From Clostridiales bacterium UBA1763 (GTDB lineage: Bacteria; Bacillota; Clostridia; Oscillospirales; Oscillospiraceae), in contig DCHB01000018.1 of assembly GCA_002314685.1 (NCBI GenBank), positions 1-12,004 of the forward strand: a stretch of DNA of 12,004 bases. The letters run 5' to 3'. Under the pieces are notes generated by a model. The model was not told the origin of the DNA. It saw only the letters and a list, made by a program, of their open reading frames with translations, and did no database searches. A program made the translations under genes and the position numbers. Within the stretch, counting starts at the first letter, position 1, and each line of letters begins with the position of its first letter. Of this stretch, positions 1-6,558 are shown piece by piece.

Positions 1-102
1 TGGTAACTTGATTTTAACGAACTCAATCGCCTTTTTCTACCCCTTTGGTCTCACATCTATTGTAACGCTACAGCACATTTTGACTGCTTGATAAAAATTA
101 TG

Positions 103-132
103 TTGACAATACGAAGAGTATAATGTTATAAT
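103..132 (+). promoter_or_regulatory. Sigma-A-type promoter of the 34-codon micro-gene
   Basis: A perfect -35 box TTGACA (103-108) and a perfect -10 box TATAAT (127-132) are separated by 18 bp, giving a predicted start near 139-140 and a 5' leader of about 30 nt. A second TATAAT at 119-124 is only 10 bp from the -35 box and is unlikely to be used with it. Consensus quality at both boxes suggests strong constitutive expression; no operator is evident. Confidence 0.85.
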
Positions 133-170
133 CCTTGTGCAAGCTATATTTTTGTAAAGGAGATATTACA

Positions 171-275
171 ATGACCGCAATTTACAAGCTCATCAAGTCC
201 ATTGTTTCCGCATTTGAGCCCAACTCCGGCGACGAATTCATGTGGCTCGACGTTGTATTCGGCCTGTTCAAGTAA
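171..275 (+). CDS. 34-residue small protein of unknown function
   Basis: A short ORF of 34 codons starts with ATG at 171 and stops with TAA at 273-275. AAAGGAGA at 156-163 lies 7-8 nt before the ATG, an excellent ribosome binding site. It has its own consensus promoter and is followed 12 nt later by a strong terminator, so it is a complete monocistronic unit. Residues 2-16 (TAIYKLIKSIVSAFE) place hydrophobic residues at 4, 5, 7, 8, 11, 12 and 15 with lysines at 6 and 9, as in an amphipathic helix. A polar turn (PNSGDE, 17-22) leads to a second hydrophobic stretch (FMWLDVVFGLFK, 23-34). There is no cysteine, no signal peptidase site and no full membrane span. The family is not recognised. A membrane-surface peptide, a signalling precursor or a small toxin are all possible; an AgrD-type precursor is less likely because it lacks the usual cysteine. 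Confidence 0.75.
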   Translation: MTAIYKLIKSIVSAFEPNSGDEFMWLDVVFGLFK

Positions 276-287
276 TACCGAATATAG

Positions 288-332
288 ATTACCTGTTCGA
301 TTTTATCGAACAGGTAATTTTTTTGTTTTTTT
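288..332 (+). terminator. Intrinsic terminator of the micro-gene
   Basis: The arms 288-300 and 306-318 are perfectly complementary (13 bp, core ACCTGTTCGA) around a five-base loop. They are followed by a long T-rich tract to about 332 interrupted by a single G. It separates the micro-gene from the operon that begins at 347. Confidence 0.93.
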
Positions 333-346
333 TTAACATTTTCCTC

Positions 347-374
347 TTGATTTTTGTTTGCTTAGTGCTATACT
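347..374 (+). promoter_or_regulatory. Promoter of the surface acylation operon
   Basis: TTGATT (347-352) and TATACT (369-374) are separated by 16 bp, and a TGC just before the -10 box gives an extended -10 element. Predicted transcription starts near 381, leaving a leader of about 85 nt before the ATG at 467. No riboswitch or attenuator fold is apparent in the leader. The ribosome binding site AAGGAGAA is at 453-460. Confidence 0.65.
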
Positions 375-466
375 AACTGTGCTAATGAAAATCATACAGT
401 TTGGGTGGAACAAAATTGATTTTTATTCGTATATATTAGCATAGACTTTTTTAAGGAGAAGCAATC

Positions 467-1603
467 ATGGAAAAATTCGCAAACAAAAAATGCTTTTACG
501 CGGCAATAGCAATAGCGCTTGCGGCACTGTTGGTGCTCAGCCTTGTTATGCTTGTTTCGCAGAGCAAGACGGCAAAGGCGCTTGAAGCCCTCGCCAACGG
601 TGACACCGATGTTGCGCAGGAGGACGATGTTGTAATCGCGGAGGACTACACAATCAAATCTACGCTTAACATTTCCGATGCCTATAAAAACGGCAAGACC
701 TCAAGCCTGTCCGACAAGGATAAGGAGACTCTTGACATGGCATCTGAGGTACTCGACGAGATTATTACCGACGGCATGAGCGATTACGAGAAGGAGCTCG
801 CCGTTTACGAATGGATGACGCATAATCTTTCCTATGACACGGGCGCGCTGCTTGTCGTTCCTAATACGACAGCCGACAGCGATAATCCCTACGGCGTCCT
901 CAAATATCACAATGCGGTGTGCGTCGGCTATGCGACAACCTTCAGAATGTTTATGCAGATGCTCGATATTGACTGCATGGTAGTACATAACTCGGCACGC
1001 TATCATACATGGGACCTCGTAAAAATTGACGGCAACTGGTATCACACCGATATTTATTCCGATGTCGGTCTGTCAAATTACAATCACTTTAACCTGACCG
1101 ATGATATGCAGGGCGCAAACGAGGAGTGGAACCGCGATTTCTTCCCTGCGGCAAACTGCTATGACTATAACTACGCCGTTCGCAACAGCGAGCAGTGCAA
1201 GAACATTTACTCCATACCCGAAAAGCTCAGAGAGGCAGTAGATAATCAGCAGGGCGTGTGCGCGCTGTCCTTTAAGGAGGGCATTGATGAGGCAAAGGCA
1301 ATGATCGTTGCATCTATGCTTGATGAAATTATAAGCCGTCTGTACTCATCGGATGCGTATTATATGCTCGGTATTGATTACAGATGGGCTTCGACCGATG
1401 ACGGTTATGTGCTGTGTATATACATTAACGGCTACGAAACCGATGAGCCCTCACCCGATTACGGCAATATCAGCGACGAGGACTACGAAAAGCTCACCAA
1501 TGCCGTTGAAGGCTCCTTCGGCGATATTGCCGCCGATTATTACAGCGATGATTACACTGACTACTCTTGTGACGGAGGCTGTGTAAGCTATGCAAAGGGC
1601 TAA
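467..1603 (+). CDS. Membrane-anchored transglutaminase-like protein
   Basis: This 378-residue protein has an uncleaved signal-anchor helix at about residues 9-30, so the rest should be outside the cell. A transglutaminase-like (papain-fold) core spans roughly 105-205. The catalytic triad is visible: Cys152 in AVCVGYATTF, His180 in YHTWDLV and Asp195 in WYHTDIYSDVG, matching the family's GVCxGY, HAWN and DxTW-type motifs. Members cleave or cross-link amide bonds in proteins or peptidoglycan; the substrate here cannot be told. Residues 210-378 form a C-terminal region I do not recognise, acidic and tyrosine-rich, ending with two cysteines (CDGGC). The start is set by AAGGAGAA seven bases upstream. 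It is first in the operon, and its last 14 bases overlap the next gene, so the two are translationally coupled. Confidence 0.88.
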   Translation: MEKFANKKCFYAAIAIALAALLVLSLVMLVSQSKTAKALEALANGDTDVAQEDDVVIAEDYTIKSTLNISDAYKNGKTSSLSDKDKETLDMASEVLDEIITDGMSDYEKELAVYEWMTHNLSYDTGALLVVPNTTADSDNPYGVLKYHNAVCVGYATTFRMFMQMLDIDCMVVHNSARYHTWDLVKIDGNWYHTDIYSDVGLSNYNHFNLTDDMQGANEEWNRDFFPAANCYDYNYAVRNSEQCKNIYSIPEKLREAVDNQQGVCALSFKEGIDEAKAMIVASMLDEIISRLYSSDAYYMLGIDYRWASTDDGYVLCIYINGYETDEPSPDYGNISDEDYEKLTNAVEGSFGDIAADYYSDDYTDYSCDGGCVSYAKG

Positions 1604-2075
1604 AAAACTGACCGCGTTTGTTTGCGCACTGCTTTTGATGCTGTGCACCTGTGCCTGCTCGAGCAATTCGCAGATCAGCATTTACGATTTGCAGAAGGCT
1701 ATGCTTGCGGCGGATGAATCTCTGCCCGAAACGCTGTCTGTAAACAGCAACGACGAAAAGGCAAAGGACAGCTTTGCGTATCTGTCTGATATGGATTACA
1801 GCAAGGTGCAGAGCTTTTTCCTCGCCTATGCAGACGACGGCATGGCTTATGAGATTGCGGCTGTTGAGCTTAAAAACAGTGCAGATGCCGCAGATTTGAA
1901 GGCAAGTCTTGAAAAGCACCTCGAGGGCAGGGTTTCGCTGTATAAAAGCTATGAGCCCAATCAGGTTGAGCGCGCCGAAAACGCTCTTATCAAGATAAAC
2001 GGTAATGTTGTTGCACTTATTATGTGCGACAATCAGTCAGCGGTTGAGAAGGCGTTTGACGATTATTTGAAATAA
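1590..2075 (+). CDS. DUF4358-type lipoprotein
   Basis: The 161-residue product starts with basic residues, a hydrophobic stretch (about 8-18) and a cysteine cluster LCTCACSS. Cys23 (Ala at -1) or Cys21 would be the lipidated residue, so it is predicted to be anchored on the outer face of the membrane. The mature part, about 135 residues, resembles the DUF4358 family: an early helix (DLQKAMLAADE), a YLSDMDYSKVQSFFLAYADD-like centre and a late segment about a lysine-rich relation to VALIMCDN. I identify this by pattern and by context, since DUF4358 lipoproteins are often found beside MBOAT and DHHW genes in Firmicutes. Biochemical function is unknown. The ATG lies inside the end of the transglutaminase-like gene with GGAGG at 1574-1578. 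The next gene starts 15 nt downstream. Confidence 0.82.
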   Translation: MQRAKKLTAFVCALLLMLCTCACSSNSQISIYDLQKAMLAADESLPETLSVNSNDEKAKDSFAYLSDMDYSKVQSFFLAYADDGMAYEIAAVELKNSADAADLKASLEKHLEGRVSLYKSYEPNQVERAENALIKINGNVVALIMCDNQSAVEKAFDDYLK

Positions 2076-2090
2076 GCTCGGGAGAAATTT

Positions 2091-3485
2091 ATGGTATTCA
2101 GCAGTACAGTGTTCTTGTGTTTGTTCCTGCCGACGGTGCTGGGCGCTTATTATATATGTCCTAAGCAAGGCAGAAACCTGCTTCTGCTGATTGCGAGCTT
2201 AGTGTTCTATGCTTGGGGCGAGCCTAAGTATGTGCTTTTAATGCTGCTGTCTATTGCGGCAAACTATCTGTTCGGCATACTGATTGAAAAATTCAAAAAC
2301 GATGAGAGCAAAAAGAAGCTGACGCTTATTATCTCCATCGTTTTTGATATAGGCTTGCTGTGTGTTTTCAAATACACCGATTTTGCGATTGAAAACATAA
2401 ACCGTGCCTTCGGCGCGGGGCTTGACCTTGTGTATCTCGCACTGCCTATCGGCATTTCGTTCTATACCTTCCAGGCGATGAGCTATACGATTGATGTTTA
2501 CAGAGGCAAAACCGAGGCTCAGCGGAATATAATCAGCTTCGGAATGTATATCTGCCTGTTTCCTCAGCTTATAGCGGGACCTATTGTGCGCTATACGGAT
2601 ATTGCCGCTGAGATTGACGACAGACGCATCGACCTGCAAGGCTTCACCGACGGACTGTTCAGGTTTACGGTCGGACTCGGCAAAAAGGTGCTCCTTGCAA
2701 ATCAAATCGGAGTGCTGTGGGACGAGGCATTGGCCTTCGGCGGGCATAGCTCGGCGCTTATGGCATGGCTCGGCGCGATTGCCTACGCCTTCCGCATCTA
2801 TTTCGATTTCTCGGGCTATTCGGATATGGCAATCGGCTTGGGCAGAATGCTCGGATTTTCATTCCCCGAAAACTTCCGCTATCCCTACGAGTCGCGGTCA
2901 ATTACCGAGTTTTGGCGCAGGTGGCATATAACGCTCGGCACTTGGTTCAGAGAGTATCTCTATATCCCTCTCGGCGGCAACCGCAGAGGCTTGCCGCGTC
3001 AGGCACTCAATCTGCTCATCGTGTGGGCACTCACGGGGCTTTGGCACGGTGCGGGCTGGAATTTTGTTCTGTGGGGACTGTATTTCTTTGTAATACTGCT
3101 CGCCGAAAAGCTGTTTTTGCTCAAATGGCTTGATAAACTGCCGAAATTTGCAGGGCACATTTACGCACTGCTTCTTATTGTCCTCGGCTGGGTTGTATTT
3201 GCCTGCGACGATGTTTCAATGCTCTTGCCATACCTCGGCTCAATGTTCGGGGCTAACGGCTTTGCTTCGGGGCAGGATTTGTATTACCTCGCAAGCCGCG
3301 GCGCACTGCTTGTTATTCTTGCAGTCGGCTCAACGCAGCTGCCGAAAATTGCCTTTAATAAGCTTCAGCTAAACGAAAAAGCGGGATTTTCGCTCAAAGC
3401 CGCGCTGTGTCTGTGCGTGCTTGTGCTGTCGGTGACGCTTCTCATCAGCGACAGCTACAACCCGTTTTTGTATTTCAGGTTTTAA
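2091..3485 (+). CDS. MBOAT family O-acyltransferase (AlgI/DltB-like)
   Basis: This 464-residue integral membrane protein has about ten hydrophobic segments along its length. It carries the signature of membrane-bound O-acyltransferases: NFRYPYESRSITEFWRRWHI (261-280, with His279) and LTGLWHGAGWNFVLWG (314-329, with the catalytic His319). Family members AlgI, PatA and DltB move an acyl group from a cytoplasmic donor across the membrane to a partner that loads it onto a surface polymer. Length and motifs fit AlgI-like proteins of Firmicutes. GGGAGAA ends five bases before the ATG. The adjacent DHHW/AlgX-like gene is the expected extracellular partner. The acyl group (often acetyl) and the acceptor glycan cannot be read from the sequence. 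Confidence 0.93.
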   Translation: MVFSSTVFLCLFLPTVLGAYYICPKQGRNLLLLIASLVFYAWGEPKYVLLMLLSIAANYLFGILIEKFKNDESKKKLTLIISIVFDIGLLCVFKYTDFAIENINRAFGAGLDLVYLALPIGISFYTFQAMSYTIDVYRGKTEAQRNIISFGMYICLFPQLIAGPIVRYTDIAAEIDDRRIDLQGFTDGLFRFTVGLGKKVLLANQIGVLWDEALAFGGHSSALMAWLGAIAYAFRIYFDFSGYSDMAIGLGRMLGFSFPENFRYPYESRSITEFWRRWHITLGTWFREYLYIPLGGNRRGLPRQALNLLIVWALTGLWHGAGWNFVLWGLYFFVILLAEKLFLLKWLDKLPKFAGHIYALLLIVLGWVVFACDDVSMLLPYLGSMFGANGFASGQDLYYLASRGALLVILAVGSTQLPKIAFNKLQLNEKAGFSLKAALCLCVLVLSVTLLISDSYNPFLYFRF

Positions 3486-3497
3486 GAGGTGCGCGGT

Positions 3498-4601
3498 ATG
3501 AAGAAATTTTATCTTATTTTTATCTGCACCTTTTTTGCGGCGATAATTGTTCCGACGGCTGTCATTTTCGCCTCGGCGGACAGAGATTTTTCCGACAACG
3601 AAAACCGCACCTTGCAGACGGCTCCGCTTTTTGACCTTGAAAGCGTATTAAGCGGCGATTTTCAAAGCGAGCTGACGGATTATCTGTCCGACCAGTTTCC
3701 TCTGCGCGATAAGCTGACCGCCCTCGGCACAAGGGCAAAAAAGCTCTTGGGCTATAGGGATATAGGCGGCGCCTACCTCGGCAGTGACGGCTATTATTTT
3801 GAAAAAATAACGCAAAATGATGTAAACGAGGAAAAGCTCGTTTCAAATCTTGAGCTAATAAACGCCTTTTCCAAGCAGAACAGCAAGATACCGTCAACAG
3901 CACTGCTTGTGCCCGCCGCGGGCACGGTGCTTCGTGAGAAATTGCCGAAAAATGCGCAGATGTACGATGCGCAAAAGCTGTATTCAACGGCGGAGAGCAC
4001 ATTGAGCGCTGTAAGACTATGCGATTTGTATTCGCTGTTTTGCGATAATTCCGATGATGAGCTATATTACCGCACCGATCACCACTGGACGACCTGCGGC
4101 GGCGCAAGGCTTGCCTACGAAGCGTTTTCAAACGGCAAGGGCGCGTGCAATATGGAGCCTGAGCTATATAGCGACAGCTTCCTCGGCACGACCTATTCAA
4201 AAACGCTCGACAGTGCCGCGCAGTGCGACAGCGTGTATCTTATTCCCGTCAGCGAGGGCATTACAGTCACGGCAGACGGTGAGGAAGTGCCCTTCTACGA
4301 TGAAAGCACCGCAAATGAGAAGGACAAATACAGAGTATTTCTCGGCGGCAATCACGGCTTGACGGTAATTGACGGCGGGTGCGACAACGGCAAAACCCTG
4401 CTTGTCATAAAGGACTCCTACGCAAACAGCCTTGTGCCGTATCTGACCTACGACTATGAGACAATAGTCATGATAGACCTGCGCTATTATATGCTTTCAC
4501 CGCAGAGTATTATAGACGAAATGCAGGTTGACGAGATATTGTATGTGTTTGAAATGAGCGCATTTTCAAATGATACTAACATAGTAAAACTGAACTTTTA
4601 A
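3498..4601 (+). CDS. DHHW protein, AlgX/AlgJ-like acetyl transfer partner
   Basis: The 367-residue protein has an N-terminal membrane anchor or signal (about 4-25), then the family's opening motif DRDFSDNENRTL (28-39). The DHHW motif lies at 194-197 (YYRTDHHWTTCGG) and a candidate serine nucleophile at 307 (VIKDSYANS). By analogy with AlgX and AlgJ, an Asp-x-His pair (Asp194, His196) plus Ser307 would form an SGNH-type triad that accepts the acyl group from the MBOAT protein and passes it to a surface glycan. That role is inferred from the family. The ATG at 3498 is chosen because AAGAGG at 3484-3489 sits eight bases upstream; a GTG at 3489 overlaps that ribosome binding site. It is the last gene of the operon, 12 nt after the MBOAT stop and directly before the shared terminator. 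Confidence 0.88.
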   Translation: MKKFYLIFICTFFAAIIVPTAVIFASADRDFSDNENRTLQTAPLFDLESVLSGDFQSELTDYLSDQFPLRDKLTALGTRAKKLLGYRDIGGAYLGSDGYYFEKITQNDVNEEKLVSNLELINAFSKQNSKIPSTALLVPAAGTVLREKLPKNAQMYDAQKLYSTAESTLSAVRLCDLYSLFCDNSDDELYYRTDHHWTTCGGARLAYEAFSNGKGACNMEPELYSDSFLGTTYSKTLDSAAQCDSVYLIPVSEGITVTADGEEVPFYDESTANEKDKYRVFLGGNHGLTVIDGGCDNGKTLLVIKDSYANSLVPYLTYDYETIVMIDLRYYMLSPQSIIDEMQVDEILYVFEMSAFSNDTNIVKLNF

Positions 4602-4602
4602 T

Positions 4603-4638
4603 AAAAATGCTGATACTTTTTAAGTATCAGCATTTTTT
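4603..4638. terminator. Bidirectional terminator between convergent operons
   Basis: Arms 4607-4618 and 4622-4633 pair perfectly over 12 bp around a TTT loop, with an A run on the left (4603-4607) and a T run on the right (4633-4638). It therefore works as an intrinsic terminator in both directions. The two stop codons are only 18 bp apart. The aroQ stop codon (4620-4622) lies at the loop, so the last four aroQ codons are encoded in the hairpin itself. Confidence 0.92.
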
Positions 4639-5063
4639 ATATAGTCTTTGAGATAAATTATCGCTTGTCGGTAGCCCTCGAAGCCGAGCCCCATAAAGCT
4701 TTTTATGCACGCCATTCCCGCGTATGAGACCTGACGGAAGCTCTCGCGGGTGCTTATATCGGATATATGCACCTCAACCGCGGGCAGGGAAACCGCCTTG
4801 AGCGCGTCTAATATCGCGATGCTCGTGTGCGTGTAGGCGGCGGGGTTTATTATTATACCGTCAAACACTCCGTAGGCGGCTTGAATTTCATCAACTATCG
4901 CACCCTCGTGATTTGACTGAAACAGCTTGTATTCAAGCCCGTTTTCCTCGCAGGCTTCAATAATAAACTGCTCGAGACTGTGAAAATCCTGCCTGCCGTA
5001 AACCTCCGGCTCGCGTATGCCGAGCATATTGATATTTGGACCGTTGATTATAAGAAATTTCAT
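4620..5063 (-). CDS. aroQ: Type II 3-dehydroquinate dehydratase
   Basis: This 147-residue enzyme dehydrates 3-dehydroquinate to 3-dehydroshikimate, step three of the shikimate pathway. Length is typical of the dodecameric type II family. Family motifs run in order: INGPNINMLGIREPEVYG (6-23, with the catalytic Tyr22), FQSNHEGAIVDEIQ (48-61), INPAAYTHTS (72-81, Asn73), VEVHISD (96-102, with the catalytic His99) and Arg110. The start codon overlaps the stop of the AroE-AroK gene in an ATGA arrangement, so translation is coupled. It is the last gene of the operon and ends inside the shared terminator hairpin. Confidence 0.97.
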   Translation of the reverse strand: MKFLIINGPNINMLGIREPEVYGRQDFHSLEQFIIEACEENGLEYKLFQSNHEGAIVDEIQAAYGVFDGIIINPAAYTHTSIAILDALKAVSLPAVEVHISDISTRESFRQVSYAGMACIKSFMGLGFEGYRQAIIYLKDYIKNADT

Positions 5064-6283
5064 CCGAGTGCCTCCAAAATCTGAGAAACGCTGTTCTCAA
5101 TACTGCCGTTGTTGTCGATTACAAAGTCTGCGAAGCTTTCATAATAGCTCTTGCGGTTTTCGTACATAAGGCGTAAATCTCCGCTTTGCGAAAGCGGTCT
5201 GCCGTCGGTGGGAAGCTTGTCAAGCTCACGCATAAGCCAAAAAACTGTGCCGTTTTGATGCAGTGAGGGGTAGTTTTCGGCTCTTAAAACACAGCCGCCG
5301 CCCGTTGAGATGATACAGCCGCTTTTTTTGCCGAGCTTATTGAGCACATCGCTTTCTGAAGCTCTGAAATACTCCTCGCCCTTTGCGGCAAAAATTTCGG
5401 GGATAGACATACCCGCACGGCGCACAAGCTCGCTGTCGCTGTCAAAAACCTCACAGCCGAGCCTTTTGCCGAGTGCCTCGGCAAGCGTGCTTTTTCCACA
5501 GCCGGGCATACCGATGAGAACAATATTCTGCATTTTTCTGCGCAGGATTTTTTCAATCCGTTCGATTTCACTGTCGGGAATTTCCTTGCCCGTGAACAGC
5601 TCACTGCTTTTTTTAGCCTGCGCAACGAGCATATACAGCCCGCCCGCGCAGGGGATGCCGAGAGCTTCCGCCTCTATAAGCAGGGCGGTGCGCGTAGGGT
5701 TGTAAATCAAATCTAAAACGCCCGAGCAGTTTTTGAATGGCGCGAGCTCAAGGGGGCTTGCACCGTTGTCGGGGTACATACCCACGGGCGTCGCGTTTAC
5801 GATTATATCGGCATCGAAATGCCTTGAAATATTGCCGTAATTGTTCTCGCCACTGCGGGAAACCGTGATAACCTCCCGCGCACCGAGCTTTTTAAGCACC
5901 GCGCAGACAGTGACAGATGCACCACCCGTGCCGAGCACGAGCGCTTTTTTGCCCGATACTGCGATGCCACTGTGAATAATTAGTGCCTCAAAGCCCATAG
6001 CGTCAGTGTTGTCGCCAAATAGACTTCCGTCAGCACGGCGCACGATAGTGTTGACACTGCCTATCTCGCGCGCAAGCACGCTCAATTCATCGCAGTAGGG
6101 GATGACCGCCTTTTTGTACGGAATTGTGACGTTTAACCCGTCATATATGCCGTTTTTGAGAAATTCGCCGAGCTCATCGGCACTTTTTTCAAAAAGCGAG
6201 TAGCTGTAATCGCCGAGCATTGAGTGAATTTCGGGCGAGTAGCTGTGCCCGAGCTTTTCACCTAAAAGTCCGCATTTAAGCAT
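5060..6283 (-). CDS. aroE/aroK: Shikimate dehydrogenase-shikimate kinase fusion
   Basis: One 407-residue reading frame joins two consecutive pathway enzymes. Residues 1-245 are AroE: the shikimate site LGHSYSPEIH (11-20), NVTIPYKK (51-58, catalytic Lys57), GDNTDAMG (90-97, Asp94), the NADP loop LGTGGAS (117-123) and NATPVGMYP (163-171). Residues 251-407 are AroK: Walker A GMPGCGKST (258-266), DSD (281-283) and YFR (Arg307) for shikimate binding, STGGG (326-330), and the lid arginine in DGRPL (Arg362). Both halves look intact and full length, so the protein should turn 3-dehydroshikimate into shikimate and then shikimate 3-phosphate. The linker is only about ten charged residues. Met251 begins the kinase half, but no clear ribosome binding site precedes it, so separate kinase synthesis is unlikely. 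The start overlaps the chorismate mutase end by 8 bp, with GAGGTG just upstream. Confidence 0.95.
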   Translation of the reverse strand: MLKCGLLGEKLGHSYSPEIHSMLGDYSYSLFEKSADELGEFLKNGIYDGLNVTIPYKKAVIPYCDELSVLAREIGSVNTIVRRADGSLFGDNTDAMGFEALIIHSGIAVSGKKALVLGTGGASVTVCAVLKKLGAREVITVSRSGENNYGNISRHFDADIIVNATPVGMYPDNGASPLELAPFKNCSGVLDLIYNPTRTALLIEAEALGIPCAGGLYMLVAQAKKSSELFTGKEIPDSEIERIEKILRRKMQNIVLIGMPGCGKSTLAEALGKRLGCEVFDSDSELVRRAGMSIPEIFAAKGEEYFRASESDVLNKLGKKSGCIISTGGGCVLRAENYPSLHQNGTVFWLMRELDKLPTDGRPLSQSGDLRLMYENRKSYYESFADFVIDNNGSIENSVSQILEALG

Positions 6284-6557
6284 CGCGCACCTCGTCAGCC
6301 ATGAGCTTTTCCTGATAATCGCGGCTGAGCTTGAATATCAGAGTGTAAAGCTCCTCAATATAGCCCCGCTTGTCCTCGGGGAGCATTGCGGCGATAGCAT
6401 TAAGCTTTTCCCTCTCACGTTTTCCGTCATATACGGGGACTGCGTTTGCCTTCTTATACTGCGCAATCTCAGCCGCAATGTCCATTCTCTCGTTAAAAAG
6501 TGAGACGAGCTGTTCGTCAAGCTTATCAATCTCGTTTCGAAGCTGTGTAATATCCAT
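6276..6557 (-). CDS. Chorismate mutase, AroQ class, monofunctional
   Basis: The 93-residue all-helical protein converts chorismate to prephenate, the branch to phenylalanine and tyrosine. Compared with the E. coli chorismate mutase domain, the active-site residues fall at matching spacing: Arg7, Arg24, Lys35, Asp44, Arg47, Glu48, Ser78 and Gln82. No dehydratase, dehydrogenase or DAHP synthase domain is attached, and there is no signal peptide, so it acts alone in the cytoplasm. The ATG at 6557 is chosen over an in-frame upstream extension because GGAGAA precedes it and it follows the aroC stop by one base; the extension to 6749 would lie inside aroC. Residues before this Met lack family resemblance. 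The gene overlaps the next by 8 bp. Confidence 0.94.
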   Translation of the reverse strand: MDITQLRNEIDKLDEQLVSLFNERMDIAAEIAQYKKANAVPVYDGKREREKLNAIAAMLPEDKRGYIEELYTLIFKLSRDYQEKLMADEVRDA

Positions 6558-6558
6558 T

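Noticed and set aside
2..91. Open plus-strand frame at the left edge ending with TGA at 89-91
   Set aside because: Only 29 codons, with no recognisable motif and no way to see its start. The stretch 1-102 is AT-rich and most likely intergenic.
171..333. Micro-gene as an attenuation leader for the downstream operon
   Set aside because: The peptide has no run of a regulatory amino acid, and the operon has its own promoter after the terminator, so simple attenuation is not supported.
701..1045. 114-codon minus-strand ORF opposite the transglutaminase-like gene
   Set aside because: It lies fully antisense to a gene with a clear catalytic triad, has no ribosome binding site or family resemblance, and is best explained as a shadow frame.
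3489..3497. GTG start for the DHHW gene
   Set aside because: The GTG overlaps the AAGAGGT ribosome binding site, which is spaced correctly for the ATG at 3498.
5060..5533. Separate shikimate kinase translated from internal Met251
   Set aside because: No AGGAGG-like site precedes the codon at 5533, and the frame is continuous with AroE.
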